Source: Gp13-AA77 sp035946575 (GTDB taxonomy: Bacteria > Acidobacteriota > Terriglobia > UBA7540). From it: a stretch of 10,388 bases of DNA. The stretch spans positions 1 through 10,388 of the forward strand of contig DASYZG010000016.1 of NCBI GenBank assembly GCA_035946575.1, in the 5' to 3' direction. The position numbers and the translations under genes are program-made. Below the pieces are notes generated by a model that was not told the DNA's origin, searched no databases, and saw only the letters and a program-made list of their open reading frames with translations. The number at the start of each line of letters is the position of its first letter. Positions within the stretch are counted from its first letter, which is position 1. Of the stretch, positions 5,684 to 10,388 are shown piece after piece.

Positions 5684-6868
5684 ATGGCCAAGAATGCGAT
5701 CGCGATTCTGACCTTTGCCGCGGCCCTCATCGGCGCGTCCTGGACGGCGTTCGCGACTCCTCCCGCTCAGCAGGCGAGTCCCTCGCTCGATTTCACTCGG
5801 CAAGTGATAAGCGTAGGCAAGGGTCCCGGCATCGTCGCCATTGCCGACGTCAATCGCGACGGAATTCCCGACCTCCTCGTCGCCAACGAGGAGGAGGGCA
5901 CAATCAGCGTACTGCTGGGCAACGGCAGAGGACACTTTACGGCGGCGCATGCCTCGCCCTCTCCCTGCAATCCGAAGCCTAACGACATCGCTGTTGCTGA
6001 CATGAATGGCGACGGTAATCCCGATCTCATGATTGCCAACCACCAGACGCCGTACCTCACTATCCTGCTCGGCGACGGCAAAGGCGGTTTCGAGCCCGCG
6101 CCGCATTCGCCCTTTGCTACCGAGTCCCGCCCGCACCCGCACGGCGTGGCCGTAGGTGATTTCATGGGCAACGGCAAGCCCGCCGTCGTTACGGACAGTT
6201 GGGGCAACGGCAAAATCCTGCTCATACCGGGCGACGGCCGCGGCGGCCTGATTCTTCCCGGGAAATTTTTCCCAAGCGACACCCACACCGACCAGGGCGT
6301 GCGCTCGGCGGACTTCAACAAAGATGGCCATCCCGACATCGTTTCGAATGGCGAGAAAAGTAACGGAGTCAGCCTGATGCTGGGCGATGGTCATGGAGGA
6401 TTCCGCAGAGCGCCGGGCTCGCCATTCGCCGCGGGCGCCGCACCCTGGGCCTTTACCATTGACGATGTCAACCGCGACGGAAATCCAGACGTCCTCGCCA
6501 TTCCCTATCATCGCGACCTCAGCGATCTGAAACTGCTCGGTGTGACAGTCCTGCTCGGCGACGGTAAAGGCGGCTTCAGAATCATGCGAGGCTCACCCCT
6601 TCCTCTCGCCGGCTGCGCCGGTCCCGACCGCATCGCCGCGGGCGACCTGACGGGACGCGGACGGCGCGACATCGTGGTTTCCTGCGCATTGAACAACAAG
6701 CTCCTCTTCTTTCTCGCCCAGAAAGCTGAATCCTTCACTGCCTCCAGCCATAACGTGCCCACCGGATGGGGCGGTCTCGCCGTCGGGCGGATCGATCGCC
6801 ACGGCAGAGATGCCATCATCGTGTCGAACCACGACTCGGGCACCATCACCGTTCTGCTCGCCAGGTAA
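5684..6868 (+). CDS. secreted VCBS/FG-GAP repeat beta-propeller protein
   Basis: The 394-residue product has a signal peptide (about 1-24, MAKNAIAILT to WTAFA) and then seven repeats of the VCBS/FG-GAP type, the number for one closed seven-bladed propeller. The repeats are centred near residues 55, 106, 159, 210, 261, 321 and 371. Repeats 1, 2, 4 and 5 keep the calcium-binding D-x-N-x-D-G-x-x-D signature (for example Asp55, Asn57, Asp59, Asp63). Repeats 3, 6 and 7 have lost parts of it. Blade ends carry LLGDGKGGF-type strands. The family includes extracellular binding and adhesion proteins; the ligand cannot be told from sequence and no catalytic domain is present. ATG 5684 follows CAGGAG (5669-5674) with a 9-nt gap. 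GTG 5681, or ATG 5657 just upstream, are alternatives that also keep the signal peptide. It stands alone after the terminator; a weak TTAACA near 5630 might belong to its promoter. Confidence 0.8.
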   Translation: MAKNAIAILTFAAALIGASWTAFATPPAQQASPSLDFTRQVISVGKGPGIVAIADVNRDGIPDLLVANEEEGTISVLLGNGRGHFTAAHASPSPCNPKPNDIAVADMNGDGNPDLMIANHQTPYLTILLGDGKGGFEPAPHSPFATESRPHPHGVAVGDFMGNGKPAVVTDSWGNGKILLIPGDGRGGLILPGKFFPSDTHTDQGVRSADFNKDGHPDIVSNGEKSNGVSLMLGDGHGGFRRAPGSPFAAGAAPWAFTIDDVNRDGNPDVLAIPYHRDLSDLKLLGVTVLLGDGKGGFRIMRGSPLPLAGCAGPDRIAAGDLTGRGRRDIVVSCALNNKLLFFLAQKAESFTASSHNVPTGWGGLAVGRIDRHGRDAIIVSNHDSGTITVLLAR

Positions 6869-6927
6869 CGGCATGTCCTGAAGCTTCGTGGCACAATTGA
6901 ATCCGAGAAGCCTGCGGGAATGTCAAA

Positions 6928-8562
6928 GTGCTTCGAAAGGAGCGTTCCCGCGCCGTGATGCAGGAGGCCCGAATCCAAGCCCGAAAATCGAAGATAGTTC
7001 TCCGCATCCTGAACTGGACAGGCATCGGCGTCGGCGTGCTGTTGCTGCTGGCGGCGGGCGGCGCCGCTTATCTGCGCTGGTTTTCGCCCCTCGATCGAAC
7101 CTGGGTGGTCAAGGCCCTGGAGGACCATTACCAGTGCGACGTACAGCTGAGGAGCTTCCACTCCTCGCTTTTTCCCGTCATAACGGTTTCTGGTGAAGGG
7201 CTGGTGCTCCGGCTGCGCGACGCTCCGAGCCTGCCACCCCTGGCCTCCATCGACAAGTTTTCGGTCACCGGCTATTGGCTCGAGTTGCTCAGGCCTCCGC
7301 GCCATTTTCGCAGTGTGCGGCTTGAGGGGTTCACGCTCAACGTCCCACCACGCCGCGGGGCCAACGACGCCAGCGGCGGCCGTACAGCCCCGGCTGGCTC
7401 TAAAAAGGGGAAGCCGGGGCCGCATGCGTTCGTCCTGGACCATGTGATGGCGAACGGGTCCACCGTCAACATTATCTCCTCGAAGCCCCGCAAGCTTCCC
7501 ACGGTGCTCGAGATCAAAAAGCTGCGGATGCAGTCGGCCGGCGTGGGACCAACGATGCGGTTTGAGGCTACGGTGATCAACCCTCGTCCCGTCGGCCTGA
7601 TCGAATCCAGCGGAGATTTCGGGCCCTGGGACGTTGATGATCCCTCGATGACTCCTCTCAAGGGAAAGTACACCTTTCGGAACGCCGACCTGTCCACCAT
7701 CAAGGGCCTCCGAGGTATTCTCAGCTCTGATGGAACCTATGACGGCGTGTTGAGCAGCATCAACGTCCATGGCGTAACGGACACCCCGGACTTCGGATTG
7801 ACCATGAGCGGCACGCCCGTTCTCTTGCGCACCAAATTTGAAGCGGTCGTCGACGGCGTGAACGGTGACACGGCGCTGCAACCGGTCGTGGCGCAGTTGC
7901 TTTCGTCGACCATTGTGGCCCGGGGGAGCGTGGTCAAACGAACCGGCAATCTGCACGGCAGGAACGTCTTCCTTGACGTCACCGCCCAGCCCGCCCGGCT
8001 GCAGGACGTGCTGCGCCTGGTTGAAAAGTCTTCGAAGCCCTCTATGACCGGCAATGTGCGGATTCAAGCCAGGCTGGACGTGCCGCCGGGCGAAGAGGAC
8101 GTGGCCCGCCGGCTCAGCCTCGACGGCGACTTCAATATCGACTCGGCGCGGTTCACCGATCGGGATACCGAATCCAAGATCCGCAACATCAGCCGCATCG
8201 GTCTCGGCAAACACGGCGATGAGCCGGTAACCAGCGCTCCGCTGAATATGAGCGGGCATATCGTGCTTGCGAACGGCACGGCGAAGTTCTCTCGGCTCGA
8301 GTTCAGCGTGCCCGGCGCCGCCATCAGGCTGCAAGGCACGTATGGTCTGCAGGACGAGTCGTTGAATTTCGAGGGAACCGCGAGCATGCAAGCGACGGTC
8401 TCGCAGATGACCACCGGCATAAAATCGGTGCTCCTGCGTGCCCTGGATCCCCTGCTCTCGAAAGACGGCCAGGGAACCGTGGTGCCGATTCAGATTACGG
8501 GGACGCGTGCCAATCCATCCTTTCATATCGAATACGGAAAAATTCTCCAGCGGATCCATTGA
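6928..8562 (+). CDS. AsmA-like membrane-anchored periplasmic protein
   Basis: The 544-residue product has a basic N-terminus, one membrane segment (about 27-49, WTGIGVGVLLLLAAGGAAYL) and a long beta-rich periplasmic part without enzyme motifs. The N-terminal pattern after the membrane segment (VVKALEDHYQCDVQLRSFHSSLFP, then a beta strand with GLVL) and the C-terminal pattern (SGHIVLANGTAKFSRLEFSV, then VVPIQITGTRANPSFHIEYG) are those of the AsmA/TamB/YhdP superfamily. Those proteins are thought to act in outer-membrane lipid transport or assembly. A Gly/Lys-rich low-complexity insert lies near 145-165. GTG 6928 is preceded by GGGA at 6916-6919; ATG 6958 is an alternative but is poorly spaced from AAAGGAG (6937-6942). 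No promoter is clear in the 59-bp gap after the propeller gene. The exact subfamily is not resolved. Confidence 0.72.
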   Translation: MLRKERSRAVMQEARIQARKSKIVLRILNWTGIGVGVLLLLAAGGAAYLRWFSPLDRTWVVKALEDHYQCDVQLRSFHSSLFPVITVSGEGLVLRLRDAPSLPPLASIDKFSVTGYWLELLRPPRHFRSVRLEGFTLNVPPRRGANDASGGRTAPAGSKKGKPGPHAFVLDHVMANGSTVNIISSKPRKLPTVLEIKKLRMQSAGVGPTMRFEATVINPRPVGLIESSGDFGPWDVDDPSMTPLKGKYTFRNADLSTIKGLRGILSSDGTYDGVLSSINVHGVTDTPDFGLTMSGTPVLLRTKFEAVVDGVNGDTALQPVVAQLLSSTIVARGSVVKRTGNLHGRNVFLDVTAQPARLQDVLRLVEKSSKPSMTGNVRIQARLDVPPGEEDVARRLSLDGDFNIDSARFTDRDTESKIRNISRIGLGKHGDEPVTSAPLNMSGHIVLANGTAKFSRLEFSVPGAAIRLQGTYGLQDESLNFEGTASMQATVSQMTTGIKSVLLRALDPLLSKDGQGTVVPIQITGTRANPSFHIEYGKILQRIH

Positions 8563-8664
8563 GACACCGGATCATCGGGTGATCGGACCATTGAGTCATC
8601 GGTACATTGACCCCATTTGACCCCTTGCCCCGATGACCCCCCGATCACCCGATTCCCTCATTCA
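8555..8664. repeat. octamer repeat array, direct then inverted, between convergent genes
   Basis: From 8555 to 8610 the sequence falls into seven consecutive 8-nt units close to NNCATYGR: TCCATTGA, GACACCGG, ATCATCGG, GTGATCGG, ACCATTGA, GTCATCGG, TACATTGA. After a spacer (8611-8629), reverse-complement units appear at 8630-8637, 8641-8648, 8649-8656 and 8657-8664. As a result 8574-8586 is a perfect 13-bp inverted repeat of 8641-8653, and 8595-8602 of 8630-8637, giving a nested hairpin. The first unit contains the stop codon of the AsmA-like gene and the last contains that of the permease. It may act as a two-way transcription terminator, though no T-run follows, or it may be a dispersed intergenic repeat. 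Confidence 0.65.
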
Positions 8665-10388
8665 CATCGCAGGGCGATCATGGGATCGACCCTGGTCGCG
8701 CGGCGCGCCGGGGCGAAGCTGGCTGCAAACGCCGCGGCGCCGAGCGCCAGCGAAACGGCGGCGAGCGTCAGCGGGTCCGCGGGATGCACGCCGTAAAGGA
8801 GACTCGCGAGGTAGCGCGCCAGAACTACCGCCGAGACCAGGCCCGCAGCCAGGCCGGCGAGGGCGAGCACCATGCCATCGCCCACCACCATGCGCAGCAC
8901 GTCGCCGCGCGTCGCGCCCAGCGCCATTCGCACCCCCAGTTCGTGCGTGCGGCGGCTCACCGCGTACGACATCACGCCGTAAATGCCGACGGCTGCGAGC
9001 ACCAGCGCCGTGGAGGCGAAGACGATGAGCAGCAGCATGGTGAAGCGGCGCTCGGCGAGCCCGGAGGAAATGATCTGCTCCATGGTCTGGACGCCGAAAA
9101 TCGGCTGGTCCTGAGTAGGCCCAGCCACCTGGGCTCGAATTACGGAGATCATGCTGAGGGGATCGGAGCGCGTACGCACCGCCAGGTCGATTCCGGCCAC
9201 GGCCTCGGTCATGAACTTGTCCGGGATTTGCATGAAGGGAAAGTAGAGTTCGTCCCGGATCTTGGCGGTATCGTCGGAATCGAGACCCCAGTGCTTCACG
9301 TGCCCGACCACGCCCACAATCTGCGCCGGCCCGATGAGCATCAGGTTGATCTGCTTGCCGACGGGGTCCTGGCCGGGAAAGACGTGCCGCGCCATCACTT
9401 CGTCGATCACGGTCACCGTCGTGGTGGCGGTGGTGTCCTGCTCGTTGATGAATCGGCCCTCGCGCAGCGGAATGCCCATGGTTCGCAGGTAATCGGGGGT
9501 GGTGATGTAGAGCAGCGCCTCGCTCATCTGGTCCTCGGGAGGCTGCGCGCGGCGGCCCAGCCAGAAGGGAATTTCGTTGTCATTATCAGCGAGCGGCAGC
9601 AGATTGCTGGCGGCGGCCGCGCTCACGCCGGGAGCGCCGCTCAGGCGTTCGAGGATCTGCCGGTAAGCGGTGCGGATAGCCGGAGGGCTCTGCATCACCT
9701 GGGGTGAGAGCGCCACCTGTGCGGTCAGGATGTGGTGGATATCAAAGCCGGGATCTACCTTCCACAGCCGCCAGATGCTCTGGATCATCAGGCTGGCACC
9801 CGCCAGCAGGATCACGGCCAGGCCCACCTCCACAGCCACGAAAACCCCTTCGGCGCGATGGCGCCCGCCGCCGGCGCCCCGCGTGCCCTCTTTGAGCGAG
9901 TCTTGCGGACTGACGTTCGAGCTATGGAATGCCGGTGCGAGGCCGAAGAGGACGCCGGTCAGAATCGAAATGGCGAGCGTGAAGCCCAGCACGTAAGGGT
10001 CGAGCCCCACGTCCCGGCCGCGCGGGAGCGTCCCAGGCACCGCAGCCAGCACCAGGCGCGTTCCCCAGAACGCCAGCAGCAGGCCGAGCGAACCTGCCGC
10101 CACGGAAAGCAGCACGCTCTCGGTGAGAAGCTGGCGGACCACGCGTCCGCGCCCGGCGCCCAGAGCCGCGCGGATGGCGAATTCGCGTCGCCGCGCCGTG
10201 GATCGCGCCAGCAGCAGATTGGCGACGTTGGCGCAGGCGATGATCAGCACGAACCCGACCGCGGCGAGCAACAGCAGCAGCGTGGGCCGGATGTGACCGA
10301 CCATGTCGTTCTTGAGCGGCAGGATGGCAACGCCGTTGCCCTCGTTCGTTTTCGGGTAGTCCTGAGCGAGATGCAGAGCGATGGAGTT
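8658..10388 (-). CDS. MacB/FtsX-type ABC transporter permease, ADOP family (partial)
   Basis: This is the C-terminal 576 residues of a large permease; the frame stays open to the window edge, so the start lies beyond 10388. ADOP-type permeases have two FtsX domains and two MacB-like periplasmic domains in one chain. Seen here, in order: the first FtsX domain (LLLLAAVGFVLIIACANVAN, LLLARSTARRREFAIRAALG), the second periplasmic domain (from about HHILTAQVALSP to GVQTMEQIISS), and the second FtsX domain (ASTALVLAAVGIYGVMSYAV, THELGVRMALGATRGDVLRM). The end, PARRATRVDPMIALRCE, is typical of the family. An internal ATG at 10304 is not the start, because the upstream residues (YPKTNEGNGVAILPLKNDM) also fit the family. 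MacB-like proteins drive mechanotransmission across the envelope with an ABC ATPase. No ATPase is adjacent, consistent with 'orphan', and the substrate is unknown. Confidence 0.92.
   Translation of the reverse strand, partial: NSIALHLAQDYPKTNEGNGVAILPLKNDMVGHIRPTLLLLLAAVGFVLIIACANVANLLLARSTARRREFAIRAALGAGRGRVVRQLLTESVLLSVAAGSLGLLLAFWGTRLVLAAVPGTLPRGRDVGLDPYVLGFTLAISILTGVLFGLAPAFHSSNVSPQDSLKEGTRGAGGGRHRAEGVFVAVEVGLAVILLAGASLMIQSIWRLWKVDPGFDIHHILTAQVALSPQVMQSPPAIRTAYRQILERLSGAPGVSAAAASNLLPLADNDNEIPFWLGRRAQPPEDQMSEALLYITTPDYLRTMGIPLREGRFINEQDTTATTTVTVIDEVMARHVFPGQDPVGKQINLMLIGPAQIVGVVGHVKHWGLDSDDTAKIRDELYFPFMQIPDKFMTEAVAGIDLAVRTRSDPLSMISVIRAQVAGPTQDQPIFGVQTMEQIISSGLAERRFTMLLLIVFASTALVLAAVGIYGVMSYAVSRRTHELGVRMALGATRGDVLRMVVGDGMVLALAGLAAGLVSAVVLARYLASLLYGVHPADPLTLAAVSLALGAAAFAASFAPARRATRVDPMIALRCE

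Noticed and set aside
6887..6902. Possible sigma54 promoter (TGGCAC) before the AsmA-like gene
   Set aside because: The -12 GC element is not at the required distance; only the -24 half matches.
6508..8559. 683-codon open frame on the minus strand, longer than the AsmA-like gene it overlaps
   Set aside because: The plus-strand product has a clean membrane segment and AsmA-like ends, while the minus-strand product is low in hydrophobic segments and rich in Arg, His and Gly, as expected for an antisense frame.
8784..9707. 307-codon open frame on the plus strand opposite the permease
   Set aside because: His/Arg/Gln-rich shadow of the ADOP permease with no domain pattern.

Overview
The window looks like chromosomal DNA of an Acidobacteriota member. 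It is GC-rich. Its minus strand carries the C-terminal part of a MacB/FtsX-type permease of the ADOP ('acidobacterial duplicated orphan permease') kind, a family strongly expanded in that phylum. It also has a secreted VCBS/FG-GAP protein of a type common there. The phylum is inferred from gene content, and no rRNA is present to test it.

Layout. 1-501: no convincing gene. There is a possible gene tail at 1-87, then an unusually AT-rich stretch. 502-4012: the division end of a dcw cluster, ftsQ-ftsA-ftsZ, with a strong RNA hairpin between ftsA and ftsZ. 4026-5583: what looks like one transcription unit with a near-consensus sigma70 promoter (TTGACA, 17-nt spacer, TATAGT) and a clear intrinsic terminator. 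It holds an exported peroxiredoxin, an RsbW/SpoIIAB-like ATPase and an RsbV/SpoIIAA-like STAS protein. 5684-8562: a secreted seven-repeat beta-propeller protein and an AsmA-like membrane-anchored protein. 8555-8664: a short array of octamers, direct on one side and inverted on the other, between two convergent genes. 8658-10388: the ADOP permease, running out of the window.

The main result is the peroxiredoxin. An in-frame TGA at 4298-4300 falls exactly where the peroxidatic cysteine should be (AFTPG-TGA-TKEL). The same frame continues for 115 more codons of clear peroxiredoxin sequence. A hairpin just downstream fits a bacterial SECIS element and resembles that of E. coli fdhF. The best reading is one 188-residue selenoprotein with Sec73, made with a signal peptide and so probably acting outside the cytoplasm. 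An ordinary gene caller would split or truncate it.

How the genes may work together. FtsQ, FtsA and FtsZ form the divisome core. The selenoperoxiredoxin appears co-transcribed with a partner-switching pair (anti-sigma-type kinase plus its antagonist). This suggests, without proving it, an envelope-stress defence enzyme made together with a stress-response regulator. No sigma factor, selC, selA, selB or selD gene is in the window; the Sec machinery must be elsewhere if the reading is right.
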